Shown here in pieces: positions 37,501 through 49,543 of a stretch of DNA of 64,000 nucleotides (the first letter of the stretch is position 1; each line of letters begins with the position of its first letter). The stretch lies in the NCBI RefSeq assembly GCF_000143535.2, contig NC_037324.1:992001-1056000 (forward strand), in the 5' to 3' direction. The position numbers and the translations under genes are program-made. The notes beneath the pieces were generated by a model, which had not been told where the DNA came from, ran no database searches, and saw only the letters and a list, made by a program, of their open reading frames with translations. This stretch comes from Botrytis cinerea B05.10 (Eukaryota > Ascomycota > Leotiomycetes > Helotiales > Sclerotiniaceae).

Positions 37501-38787
37501 GTCCACGACTCCAAGAACGCTACTCAGTATACACCGTCCTTTGCAGTGGCTAAAATGCTAGGGTTGCACCCTTTGGTACTCAGCAAGATTACTTCATCCT
37601 TCCAAGTCTCTGCCGTGGGCCAACTCCGCGTCAACTTGGGACTAAATCTTAAATTTGAGGGCAAGAAACTCAAAGTTCTGGGTTATTCTCGACGAGCTGA
37701 TAATGGATGGGAGTTTAGCAATAAAGCCATCGAACTCATCAGCACGTACATGACAAAATTTCCTCATTTCTTTGCTGGCATTCAAAGAAAGCCTCAAGGA
37801 AACGATTATGAGGAGTCCGACTTTCCTGGTGCTAGTATCAAAGAGATTGTGGCATGGCTTAAAACCATCGAATCCAAGAATTTTGAAAAGGTGCCTCTAG
37901 ATGCTGAGCAGCTTGACTCCGATACCGTAATGGCCATTGAACAAGCAGCCCAGCACGCTTTGGTGAATGGCCCTCAACCTCAACGAACAACCCTAAAGGC
38001 TGTTCCACGTGGTGCCCTCTTAAAACCATCTGATGCTGAACATCGTTGCGGCAACCAGAAATTTGCTTTGGGCGATCGTGTTGTTTATGTTGCAGATTCA
38101 GGCCGTGTTCCCATTGCCACACGTGGTACTGTGGTAGGAATCTCTCGTACTCCACGCACCACTCTCCTCGATGTTTTGTTCGACGTTACTTTCATGAGTG
38201 GCACAACTCTTGGAGAGAGATGCTCCCCGTTCCGTGGATCCACCGTACCAATTGCTAGTGTACTAAATCTTACCAACAAGCAATTGATTGCAGGTTCTAG
38301 AGCTGCTGCCGAGAAACGACCTGCTCCAACTAGCACGCCTTTGACAGCAAATGGCGGCTATGGTTATGGACGAGGTCAGCAATATAGAGAATCTGGACCA
38401 CCTCCTCCACTTCGGGGCTCTTTCCGTGGTGCTGTTTCAGGCCAACGTGGAAATTTCACACCCCGTGGTGGACGTGGACGTGGTGGGTTCACTAATGGGA
38501 ATACAAACGGAAATTCTGGTGATAATGCTACTCCGGCTATTCATAGCAGCATGGTTATTCGAGACACGACACCCGTAAATACGACCGGAAATGCCAATGG
38601 CACCCGAGGCCGTGGAAATGCATTTGCAGCTGCTAGGGGTGGCAGCCCTGCCGCCGGTAACGTGGCATACAACAATGTTCCTCCTCCATCGACGTTAGAA
38701 TCACGGGGCAGAGGTAGAGGCCGAGGTGGTAGAGGTCGCGGTGCTTCGAGAGGTCGAGGTGGTAATCCACATCCACCACAAGCTTAG
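34524..38787 (+). CDS. xrn1: 5'-3' exoribonuclease 1 (XRN1/Kem1)
   Basis: Three exons with introns 34930-34973 (44 bases) and 36258-36307 (50 bases) give exactly 1390 codons (1389 residues), the usual size for fungal Xrn1. The protein opens MGVPKFFRWMSERYPSI. Conserved nuclease segments include YLDMNGIIHNC, GHEVPGEGEHKIMEYIR, YGLDADLIMLG and AFFVGNDFLPNLP, whose Asp and Glu residues bind the catalytic Mg ions. An acidic DDEEDDDEEEES stretch lies near residue 455. The C-terminal 150 residues are RGG-rich (GGRGRGASRGRGG) and probably bind RNA or assemble into P bodies. Xrn1 degrades decapped, 5'-monophosphate mRNA in the cytoplasm. Shorter size and nuclear signals would be expected for Rat1, so Xrn1 is preferred. 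Confidence 0.95.
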
Positions 38788-39601
38788 ATTTGCGATTTTT
38801 TGGCTCTTGACTTTTTTTTTCACTGGTACTTCTGGAAAAGAATGGCGATATTGGGATGGCATAGGATTTTTACGATGTTACATGGCTTAATATATCATGG
38901 AAAAAATGGAAACGAGTGGTCCATTTTTTGGTCGGTATTTTTACGAGACTAGATTAACGATTTCACGAGTGGGATGGTTATGATTTGCTTGTATTGTCAC
39001 TATGCATGCTTTGATCGGATATATCAGACATAGGAGATGGTCAATGGACTTCAAATGCAACAAGCGCGCAGCAACAGCCAATTATCTTGGTATGTTTAGG
39101 GGAAGATACGAATTAGTGGTATGGAATGGAATGAATGATATTGAATCGAGAGAAAACATTTAGATATACACAGAATCAAGTCTTTGAAATCTACCATGTA
39201 TTGCTAACTATATGGCGTGAATGTTTAAGGGTTTGTTCTCTTATTGTTCCACTCAGTGAGACATAGTAGTTAATTGTGAAAGAGTGTTAACATGTTCATG
39301 AAGTTGAAGATCAGATTTGAACGAGGGCCGTCTTAACCACCAGTGATAATCGGTCACAAATGGTTTTAAGCCATTTTACAATCATACGATCGAACAATCC
39401 CTAATAATCGCTAATATACAAAACCTCCTCGAGTGTATCAAGGAGACCGAGGTATCTATCTACAATTCCGTTGCTCCTTTCTCATTTCGTTCATTCGCTT
39501 CATTTCGCCACTTTCTCCGTTGAATAAAATAGGGAAGAGTTACAAGGTGATGGTTGGTTATTAAGAGCTTTCTCGTTCCAATAAAACTAGGATTTTGACT
39601 T
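38788..39601. other. Intergenic region between convergent xrn1 and vps54
   Basis: 3' untranslated regions of both genes are expected here. No gene or structured element was recognised. Confidence 0.5.
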
Positions 39602-42600
39602 TTAGCTATTCACATTTCCGCTATTGTTCCCGTTCCCATTCTCATTCCCATTTTCTGCCACCGGCTGCGTTACTCCCGTAGGGGTAGTGACCTGGGTATC
39701 AGGAGGTGATGTAGTCGCTGGCAAAGCCGAAGATGAGTTCCTTGGAACATTCTTGTCTTGTACGACTTTAATGATATAATCACCTGCATCATTTGCGCCA
39801 TCAAGACCTCCTATACGCGTCTTGAAGTATTGCGCATCGCGAAGCATTCTATTTTATTATTAGTCGCTTGCATATCAGAGCAGGAAAGGAAATTGACATA
39901 CCGTGCCTTAGCATCTTCACTTCCCAGAACCACATCCCCGAAAGCCTTCCCCAATTGCTCTCTGAAACTCTTGAACACCAGTTCCATAATCATATTCACA
40001 GTCATGTCAGGCAGATGCTTATTCAAGACTTTATGCAACGTAAGCGTCTCTTTCGTCATCGTTTCCATATATGTATTGATAGAAGCAGCCCGAGTCGCGT
40101 CATCCCAATCAATCATCTTCATACTTTTAATATGGGCAGTTGCTCTTCCAGACATGATGCTGAGGAACTTATCGTAGATCAGCTGTTGATGTTCAAGATA
40201 CGAGCGGCGGATCTTGTCAAACTCGCCCATAAGAACAGAAACTGAAGAGCCCGTTCCAGCATTACGCCGGACGTATTCGCGGATGTACGGAATGAGAACA
40301 GATATAAAAGAAGTGGCCTGAGCGGCGAGGGCGAGATGTTTGGTAGTTATATTCTTAAGGCCTGCGGTGGTGGTAGCCCCGGCACCAAGGATTAGTTGCT
40401 GTACGCGGGAATTGAATAAAGTTAGGTAGGAGAGTATCGATGTAGCGATCTCGGAGGTCATGGATGGAATGCCAGTATTAAGGTGAAGAAGTGTGGCGAG
40501 ACCGTGGAGACAAAGAATTGCAGATATGGGGAGGATATATGATTGATCATCAACAACTGCTGAACGAGTTTGGGCTTTGCTAGGTGTAGAGGTAGAATTT
40601 GGTGTCGATGTTCCGTTTTTTTGGTTACCATTTGATGGGGGAGTGAGTAAAGTTTGAGTTTCGAGAGGTGAATCAGTACAAGACTGCCATACTTTGCTAC
40701 CAGAGCTCCAGGCTTCGACATCCTGCGTACTTGCGGAAAGTATTCTAGACAAAAGTTCCTTATCTTCATCAGTGAAATCTTTGGCATTCCAAGGATCTGC
40801 TTCCATGCCTGTGGCAAGACTTTGCCGCTCTGATTCGCCTAATTGTTGGACGTAATCTTTGATGTGACCGTTGACCACATTTTTCAGGGATGTTCCACTT
40901 CTACCCGATACAGCTTCGCATTCATTTGCGAAAAGTAAGTTCAGTGTGAAATATCTTAGAAATCTTTCAACCGAGAGATGGGTGCTTTGTTCTGTCCTCA
41001 CTCTCAGAACCTTCACTATCTTATCTTGAGCAATATCGACGGCTTGCCCGAGAAGATTAGACATGTCCAACGTCTGGTGCATTTCTTCCTGCAACTCTCT
41101 ACCAGAATTGCCCCTTAGGCTGGGGCTCATTCTGGCATTAATTGACCCTATAACCGGGCTTCTTGGTGGCGACTTCACTCCCCCGGGAGTGTCAGGGTCC
41201 CCAAGAGTACTAGTGACATCTAAAAGTACCTTCACTTGAGTTCCTAGCCTTCTTAAAGTCTCACCAACTTGGATATAGGTTTTCTTTAGGAGTTCTTCAG
41301 CATCATCTGGATCCAGTGAACGTAAATTGCGAGCTAATATCATAGACTTCTCTTGTTGGTTTTTTTGCCTGGCACCTCCAACTGTAGATGCCGACATCAT
41401 AGAATCGGTATCGTCATCATTAGAACTAGGGAGGAAGCGTCGAATAATGTTTCGCACCTCTCGCAACACGGCCTCTCTGAACGCAGAAGTTGCAACTGAA
41501 GTACATTTTGCCCTATACAGGCCGCCTAGGGTCGATAACAATTCTGTCCGAAATTGGTCAGAAACTGTAAGATATGTGGGCTGTTGCGACGATGTTTCGC
41601 GACTATGATTGCCTCTTGATCTCAGAGATGCATTGCTCCAACGCTGTAGTGTATCCTCGGCAGATACTGTATCGACATGTCGTCTGAGATCGCCAAGTAG
41701 GGCTTGGAGAAACCTAGACTCGAAGCTTTTACCAATCCGGAAGCGCAAAACATCCAAATCGTTATTCACCCCTTGCAAAGCAATGGCACCTCTCAAATCT
41801 CGGAGTTGTATCTTATGCTGACCCGGTTTGCTCAGCATCTCCTCACCTGCAATAAGTTTTTCCAGCGCGTCGATGGCGTCTAGTGCTTGCTCCACATCAC
41901 CGTTCTCCACCATTGATTCACAACTCGCAACGGCATTTACTATTTGTTTTAGTTGCTGAACCGCATCGTTCAATTGCTTCAAATTCTCTCTCCTTCTTTG
42001 CAGATTTACAATCTTCAATCCACCCACAGCCATTTCTTCATCTAACTCTTCCAATTCCTTTCTCAATGTTTTGATCCTCTCTACGGAAACTGCTGCTTCA
42101 GAATGAAGTTCTCTCAAAGATCCCAATGCCGCGAAAAAAGAAGTAGAGGCTGTAGATATCGAAGATATTAGATGCACCTCGATAGTGTCCATATACCATG
42201 ACAACTTCTCCTGTAGAATAGCATTCGTAGCTAGTGCTTTCCTAGGGTTGATTGTAGAGCCATTGCTTGCTCGACGTTCATCGGGAGAGCCGGTAGTCGG
42301 CCGGATAACCTCTGAGCGTTCGCTGACAACGTCGAAAGTTCTAGGGTTTTCTAAGTGGAAGTCCTCCTCAAAATACACGCTGGGGACGGTGGAAATCGGA
42401 GTTGGTGCATGTATAGCTCTTCTTCCACTACTCGACTTTTTCCGTGTCGATGCCGAGGGAGTGTCCAGAGATGCAAGAGAAGCCAGAGAAGATTTCCTAG
42501 AAAGTTTCGGTGACCGCCCGTCAAAGTCTAGGATATCCGCAAAATCGTCCGCCTTGTTGCCTTTGCGTAACAATTGAGTTCCCCCCTCTTCCTCATTCTC

Positions 42601-43117
42601 TTTCGCTCTTTGTAATGCATCATAAGTTGCCCCTACCTGGGTTAAATACGACTTGAATTCCGAAGGGTCGATATGGGGTATGTTTGTGAGAGTTACTGGG
42701 GGTATATCTCGAGCCGTCGGAGGTTTGTGTGCACTCGATGCGGGGGCAGAAGTGTGGGGAATGAGACCAGTTCGAACGATCGGTGGTTGGAGTAAAGTAG
42801 ATATAGCTTGAATTTGTTAGTTTCTTGGTTTCTCCATCCATTCTCGAAACATACCGTTCTGCCCGGATTCATTGAACCCGTGCCATTGTGAGACTGAATC
42901 CAATGTCCCCCCTATCGAGTGTATCGAGCTAGCTGTCGACCCGCGCCTTGGATAAAGTCTGCTACCGGAGGAACCTGGTCTGCCAGTCATCAGCATTTTG
43001 ATCTCACTTGATTCTGAGCTGCGCAACAAACCTTGGGAAAGGATATTCATTCCGACCTCCAGGAGAAGTAGGGGAAAGATTCTCCACAGAAAACCGCGAT
43101 GCCGGGGAATGATCCAT
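39602..43117 (-). CDS. vps54: Vacuolar protein sorting protein 54 (GARP complex subunit)
   Basis: Four exons. Exon 1 starts MDHSPASRFSVENLSPTSP at 43117; exon 2 begins at 42979, exon 3 runs to about 39900 and exon 4 begins RMLRDAQYFKTRIGG. Introns at 42980-43031, about 42800-42855 and about 39847-39902 keep frame. The product is about 1100 residues. The first 230 residues are Ser-rich and disordered. The Vps54 N-terminal coiled-coil region follows (SWYMDTIEVHLISSISTAS, then KTLRKELEELDEEM). The C-terminal domain holds KMIDWDDATRAASINTYMET, then TLTLHKVLNKHLPDMTVN, close to the family C-domain. GARP tethers endosome-derived vesicles at the trans-Golgi. The last 50 residues are Asn/Gly-rich. 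It diverges from mcm5. Confidence 0.88.
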
Positions 43118-43779
43118 GATTCTAATTATGTATTGATCACCATACAGCGAGCCTCAACCTCCCCCACAGCCGCGCAATCCCAATCTAAAATCGGCAACAA
43201 CAGAAAAGCAGATTAAAAAGTGGCCAAGGGAAAGCCTTCCGTCAAACTACTTAATACAGGCCACGGAGGCGCATTCGTAAGCTATAGAATATGGTAGTCA
43301 ACACGAATTTGTTGACAAGAGCAATCGTCATGGGGGTATCATTGCTGGTAAAAGGAAAGTTGAGAGAAAGACGGTATCGGAATTGTCATGTCGTAGAAGC
43401 GTACAAGTTGCATATTCATTAATTCATTGATTGTTCCATTTGTACCAAGATCCATTGACGATGTTTCCGTTCTTTCAGCCTTCCGTTGATACAACGATAT
43501 TCATTGTTATCATTTGATTGGTCTGTCGGAATGGTGAGGCTGAGTCTCGAGGCTAGAGCTGGTGAGGGTTAAGATGTGGCTTCAAGCTGTGGCTAGTGAG
43601 CCATTCCATGCAAACACTTTACACGAATCGGTCGCGTTCGAAAAAGGAGAAACGCGTCTTATCAAAAACCTCAGGATCTGCCCACTTAGCAACAGCAGGA
43701 CAACAGATCAAATATCAACACTGCCAATAGCCCCGCAATTTCATATTCAACACCACAAAATTATACTGTCAATAATAAG
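43118..43779. promoter_or_regulatory. Bidirectional promoter region of vps54 and mcm5
   Basis: The 662 bases lie between two divergent starts. The part nearer mcm5 contains a perfect MCB box (annotated separately) and a CGCGTTCG motif nearby. Confidence 0.5.
43652..43657. promoter_or_regulatory. MCB box (MBF site) upstream of mcm5
   Basis: The palindrome ACGCGT stands 123 bases before the mcm5 ATG. ACGCGT is the MluI cell-cycle box bound by Mbp1/Swi6-type factors, which drive G1/S transcription of replication genes in yeasts. Use in this fungus is an inference. Confidence 0.6.
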
Positions 43780-46103
43780 ATGGATCGTCAATCTGTATTT
43801 TCTCTGAGTGTGTTACCACCTGAATATGGCGACAATGAAGATACTAGAGGTCAAGTGCAATCTCAACTAGAACAATTTATTCTTCAATTCCGCATTGACA
43901 ACGCCTTCATCTACAGGTAGGGAAGCAATTCACTGTCTATGATACCCTACTAACAAGGCCATACAGAGATCAAATCCGAGAAAATGTTCTGTTAAAACAA
44001 TACTTTTGCGACGTTGATGTTGGGCATCTGATATCCTTTAATGAAGAGCTTGCACACCGACTTGCGACAGAGCCTGCAGAGATTATACCCCTTGTAGCAA
44101 ACCCCTACAAACTTTGCGCAAGCTATGTCTAACGCACACACAGTTCGAAAGCGCATTGAAGAGATGTACACATCGAATCGTATACCCCTCGGATAGAGAT
44201 ATTGTTCTCCCCGAACATCAACTCCTTCTTCACTCCACAGCTTCGGAGATTTCGATTCGAGACTTGGACGCCCTTGCCATATCCCGACTTGTACGAGTAC
44301 CGGGTATCGTTATAGGAGCATCAGTACTATCATCGAAAGCAACAGCACTAAATATACAATGTCGGAATTGTCGCTCTACAAAGATATTACCAGTAAATGG
44401 CGGATTTTCTGGTGTTTCATTGCCCAGAATGTGCGATAGACAAAAGATGCCTGGAGATCCACCTTGTCCCATGGATCCATATGTGGTTGTTCATGAATCT
44501 TCTCAATTCGTTGATCAACAAATTATCAAGCTCCAGGAAGCTCCAGATCAGGTCCCAGTGGGAGAACTACCACGACATGTTCTTATTTCAACCGATAGAT
44601 ATTTGACGAACAGAGTGGTACCTGGTACAAGATGTATGATCACTGGCATATTCTCTATTTATCAAAACAAGAACACGAAAGGTTCTTCTACAACTTCGGC
44701 TGTTGCTATTAGAACTCCATACTTGAGGGCAGTTGGTATCCATAGCGATGTCGATCACACCGCGAAAGGGAATGCTGTGTTCTCGGAAGAGGAAGAACAA
44801 GAATTTCTCGAGATGTCACGCAGGCCAGATCTTTACAGTGTATTTGCATCCTGCATTGCCCCATCTATTTACGGCAACAACGATATCAAAAAAGCGATAG
44901 CATGTCTCCTCTTAGGTGGATCCAAAAAGATTCTTCCTGACGGTATGAAACTCCGTGGTGACATTAACGTTCTTCTTCTCGGTGACCCTGGAACTGCCAA
45001 ATCTCAACTGTTGAAATTCGTTGAAAAGGTCGCTCCAATCGCCATTTACACTTCTGGAAAAGGTTCTTCTGCCGCTGGTCTTACCGCCTCCGTTCAACGT
45101 GATCACTCAACTCGAGAATTCTACCTCGAAGGAGGAGCGATGGTCCTTGCAGATGGAGGTGTAGTATGTATCGATGAGTTCGACAAAATGCGCGATGAAG
45201 ATCGAGTAGCCATTCACGAAGCTATGGAACAACAAACTATTTCGATAGCTAAAGCAGGTATCACTACAATCCTCAATGCACGAACTTCAGTTCTGGCTGC
45301 AGCCAATCCTATCTTTGGTCGTTATGATGATCTCAAATCACCGGGTGAGAACATCGATTTCCAAACTACAATTCTATCGCGTTTCGATATGATTTTTATT
45401 GTCAAGGATGAGCACGAAAGGGGCAAAGATGAAAAAATGGCAAGGCACGTTATGAATGTTCACATGGGTGGTAGAGGAAGGGAAGAACAAGCCGAGTCTG
45501 AGATTCCAGTTGAAAAGATGAAGAGATACATCAGCTACTGTAAATCGTACGTATTACACCTAATCGCCTCCCTTATGACTAGAGCACGCAAAACTAACAG
45601 CCCTCAGTCGTTGCGCCCCACGTCTCTCCCCAGAAGCCTCGGAAAAGCTCTCTTCCCACTTCGTTTCCATCCGCAAACAAGTCCACGCCACCGAAATGAC
45701 AACCAACGAACGCTCATCCATCCCCATCACAGTCCGTCAACTCGAAGCCATCATCCGTATCACAGAATCCCTCGCCAAAATCTCCCTATCCCCCATCGCG
45801 CATGAACATCACGTCGACGAAGCCATCCGTCTCTTCCTCGCATCCACCATGGACGCCGTCCAACAAGGTGTCGCGCAACAAGGAAGTCGCGAGCTCCAAG
45901 ACGAAGTCGCGCGATTGGAAGAAGAATTAAAAAAGAGGTTGCCCGTAGGTTGGAGCACATCTCTCGCCACGCTCAAGCGGGAAATGTGCGAGGGGAGAGG
46001 CTTTAGCGAGATGAGTCTCGAAAGGGCATTGGTCGTGCTGCAGCGAAGAGATACTATTGCTATTAGAGGACAAGGTAGTCAGGTTTACAGGAGCGGCGCT
46101 TAG
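43780..46103 (+). CDS. mcm5: DNA replication licensing factor MCM5
   Basis: Four exons (43780-43916, 43967-44093, 44144-45546, 45608-46103) add to exactly 721 codons (720 residues), normal for fungal Mcm5. The N-terminus [19 protein letters not shown] is typical of Mcm5. A C-x2-C zinc half-site (CRNCRSTK) lies near residue 160. The AAA+ core has Walker [14 protein letters not shown], Walker B CIDEFDKM, the sensor region TSVLAAANP and the arginine finger LSRFDMIF. The C-terminal winged-helix region ends [11 protein letters not shown]. Mcm5 is one of six subunits of the MCM2-7 helicase that licenses and unwinds origins. Each intron is about 50-60 bases. An MCB box in the promoter fits G1/S expression. 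Confidence 0.95.
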
Positions 46104-47326
46104 GGTTAACGTTACGAGCGTGCTATATGATGTCTACATGAATGGATACCTTTGCGTTTGGCGTTTGGACGAAAGAAAGACAGAGGGAAAAGTGAGAAAG
46201 AATATTATGTTATTTAAAATTAACTTGACGTAGTGAATGCGAAAAGGAAAAAGGAACATCTCTAGTTTCATACCTACCTAGGTAATCTCTAGTAATGATA
46301 TCAATATCAACACCAATTACCCTTCCCCCCCCCTAATTTGAATCCATCTACAATTCATGAAATTTCCAACCCCAAACTCTTCCTCTAGCCAAAAAAAAAA
46401 AACAAAAAAACAATCCCATTCCATCCCATCCCATCCCCTCTAAAAGATTCCTCATCCACCCATCCACCCATCCATCTTTTTCAAAAGCAAAAAGCAAAAA
46501 GCAAAAATCATATCTCTTCTTTTCTCAATCCCATTTCTTAACTACATACAGTAACCATCTACTTCCCACTAAAATCTATCTACACTACAATACTACTGCT
46601 CTACTTCAACGTATGGATTCACCATCCCATCCCGTCCCATTTCATATGCCCTTCCCATCATTTACACCTCGATTACACCTTACTCACTTCTTCTCACTCT
46701 AATAAATGTATACTCAATTTAGCTTCATTCCTTACATTAGTAGCCCAACTCATAAGAGTCAATGTCTATATTTCTTCTTCACCCATCGTTATCTTAAGAA
46801 ACTTGGGCCTCACTCCCTGGCCTCTTATCTTACCTATGTACAATCGTGCCACATGTAAACTATCTGATATGGGGATCTCACCGGGTATCCACAGTTATAT
46901 GACAGCAAACTAGTCGTCAGCTCGTCAACCGCCATTTTTTATTATGAATGCATCGATTTTTAATCACAATATCAAGAATTAAGGAAGATTTGAAGTTCGA
47001 AATTTCATTTATATTATTTTTTGGTATAAAGTAAAGATCCATTGTATCCGAACGACTGTAGTATATGTACCTGAGAATTGAATTTTGTATTATCGAGGAC
47101 GTGACATGAGCAATATGAGCAACTTTGTTTTGAGTTCCAAAAAGATCCGATCCGCCGATAGCTAAAGAAAAGAAAAGGGAAATGGGAAGCGTGTTAGAGC
47201 CATGCCCGTGAAAATGATTGTGTCCTTTACTCCTCCGCCCCCCTTCTAGATACCCTATCTAGATACCAGTGATCTCGTTATCGTTAAAGTAATCCGAGAG
47301 ATAAGAAATAGTCATGATTATGAAGC
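46104..47326. other. Intergenic region between mcm5 and the wall protein gene
   Basis: Lies between convergent genes and is rich in pyrimidine and simple sequence (CCCAT and CCATC repeats near 46420-46480, GCAAAAA repeats near 46486-46505). No gene is supported. Confidence 0.5.
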
Positions 47327-49543
47327 CTACAACAAGAAGGCTGCAATACCGGCAACGGCGAGAGCACCGAAACTAGCATCAACCTTCATGGCAGCACCAG
47401 TGAATTGAGCTGGACCGGTTGTGGTAGCAGTGCCGACAGCAGCAGGTGTGGAGGCCAAGGTGGTAGCTTGAGAGGAAGTTGCGGCTGGGACAGTGGCAAC
47501 TGGAACGCTGGCAACTGGTGTTTCTTGGACTGGAACACTGGCGACAGGGGTCTGTTGAACTGGGACACTGGCAACTGGAGTCTCATGAACTGGAACACTA
47601 GCAACTGGTGTCTCGTGGGCTGGGATGCTGGCAATAGGAGTTTCATGGGCTGGGATGCTGACAACCGGTGTCTCGTGGGCTGGGATGCTGGCAATAGGAG
47701 TTTCATGAGCTGGGATGCTGACAACGGTTGTCTCGTGGGCTGGGATGCTGGCAATAGGAGTTTCATGAGCTGGGATGCTGGCAACCGGTGTCTCGTGAAC
47801 TGGAATACTAGCGACAGGGGTCTCATGAACTGGAGTACCAACGGAAACTGTGACAACTGGGATGGTGACAGTTCCCGGAGCGGTGATTGTGTGAGGAACT
47901 GAGCTGACGATAATTGTAGTTGGTTCGGGGCAGTATGTAGTCAAGTAAGACACAGTGATGGTACTTGGAGTCGGCTTGACAGAAGGAACAGGTGTAAAAT
48001 ACACTGGAGTTCCAACTGAAACTGTGACAACTGGGATGGTCACAGTTCCTGGGGCTGTAATCGTGTGAGGAACCGAGCTGACAATAATTGTAGTTGGTTC
48101 GGGGCAGTATGTAGTCAAGTAAGACACGGTAATAGTACTTGGAGTTGGCTTGACAGAAGGAATTGAAACAACTGGGACAGTGACGGTTCCTGGGGCGGTA
48201 ATTGTGTGAGGGACCGAGCTGATAGTGATTGTGGTTGGTCTAGGGACATATGTAGTCAAGTAAGATACAGTGGTACTAGTGGTTGGCTTGGCAGTTGGAA
48301 CAGTTGAGGTGTAACTGACTGTGCAAGGGCTATTAAGATATGGTTAGTAAGACACAAATACATCAAATGAGAATGAAGAACGTACCACTTTGTAACAGTC
48401 AAGGTTGTGGCTGATGAGACGGTGTAGGTGAAGTTACCAATGGCAACGGTGGTGGGAGATGGACAGTAAGTGGTGTAGCTGCTGACAACTGTGGTGGTCC
48501 AGACGACTGGTGTAGTCTTTGGTGGGGTTGAAGAAGTAGAGAATGTATAGTTTCCATGAGGAGGAACAACGACAGTGGTCTTTGGTGGCGCCGAAGAAGT
48601 AGATGATGTATAGTTTCCGTGAGGAGGAACAACAACAGTGGTCTTTGGTGGCGCCGAGGAAGTAGAGGAAGTATAGTTTCCGTGAGGAGGGACAACGACT
48701 GTAGTCTTTGGTGGCGCCGAAGAAGTAGAAGATGTGTAGTTTCCATGAGGAGGAACAATGACGGTGGTCTTTGGTGTAGCACTGGACTTGACACTGCTCT
48801 CGCTGGAAGATGGGCTGGTTGGGACCGAGGTGCTTGATGGATGAGGCTTGCTAACGGTGCAAGGGCAGTCTGTAATGGTCAAAGTAGTTGACTCAGTGAC
48901 AGTGTATGTCTTGGTTCCAAAAGTCAATGTAGTTGGAGTAGGGCAAACGGTTGTAAGGATGTCGGTGGTAAAAGTGGTCCATGTTGTGTGCTCGGTCTCT
49001 GTTGGCTTGACAGGCTTTGTGGTTGGTCCAGTGCTCAGAGGAACTGTTGGATGACTGGTGATGACCGAGGAAGCGCTGCTGGCAACACTCGATGAAGCTG
49101 GGACAGATGGAACAGAGTTGCTTGGCTTGATTGACGAGGATGCTGGAACAGTTGGAACCGTCTTGTCAATGGTGGTAGAGTACGTGCAAGGGCTACAATG
49201 TTACGTCAGTATTCCGAACAAATCTTTCTCAACTTGATGAGTCAAAAGAACATACCAGTCAGTGATGGTCAAGGTAGTAGAAGCAGTGACGGTATAAGTA
49301 TTCGTTCCCATGGAGAAAGTGGTGGGGTGTGGGCAGACAGTTGTATAGATATCAGTAGTGATAGTCTGGGAGAGAAGGGGTGTCAGCACATGCGATCTGG
49401 CGGGGCAAGAAATATCAACTGATATCAACGACCATTGGGAGGAGACTAACCGTATACGCAATGTTGGTTCCGTTGGAGTACTTTTGGCCGTTGACCACGG
49501 CAAGAAGCCCGAAGGCTGTGAGGAACGATTGGAATGTCTTCAT
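47327..49543 (-). CDS. Thr/Ser-rich modular cell-surface protein, predicted GPI anchor
   Basis: The product starts MKTFQSFLTAFGLLAVVNG, a signal peptide, and ends in a hydrophobic tail (FGALAVAGIAAFLL) after a small-residue region (FTGAAMKVDAS), as in GPI-anchored wall proteins. Three related modules follow: TTVCPHPTTFSMGTNTYTVT, TTVCPTPTTLTFGTKTYTVT and TTYCPSPTTVAIGNFTYTVS, each ending in a CPC motif. Between modules 2 and 3 lie four 21-residue repeats (PKTTVVVPPHGNYTSSTSSA). Next come PSTITVSYLTTYCPEPTTI repeats and then about eleven 10-residue repeats (PAHETPVASI). N-glycosylation sites (GNYT) recur. Introns split the CPC codon in modules 1 and 3. It probably forms a heavily O-glycosylated stalk in the wall. 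A length of about 650 residues is estimated, since some exon borders are approximate. Confidence 0.8.
47495..47835 (-). repeat. Array of 30-base coding repeats in the wall protein
   Basis: About eleven units each encode a variant of PAHETPVASI or PVHETPVASV. Neighbouring units alternate between VASI, IASI and VVSI forms, indicating duplication of two-unit blocks. Such arrays usually change length between strains. Confidence 0.85.
48520..48775 (-). repeat. Four 63-base coding repeats in the wall protein
   Basis: Each unit encodes PPKTTVVVPPHGNYTSSTSSA with small changes (TVIV in one, TFSTSS in another). Every unit carries one NYT glycosylation site. Confidence 0.85.

Noticed and set aside
47405..47902. 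Plus-strand frame rich in Trp, Asn and Gly (repeated WDAGNRSF)
   Set aside because: It is the antisense shadow of the HETPVAS repeats of the wall protein.
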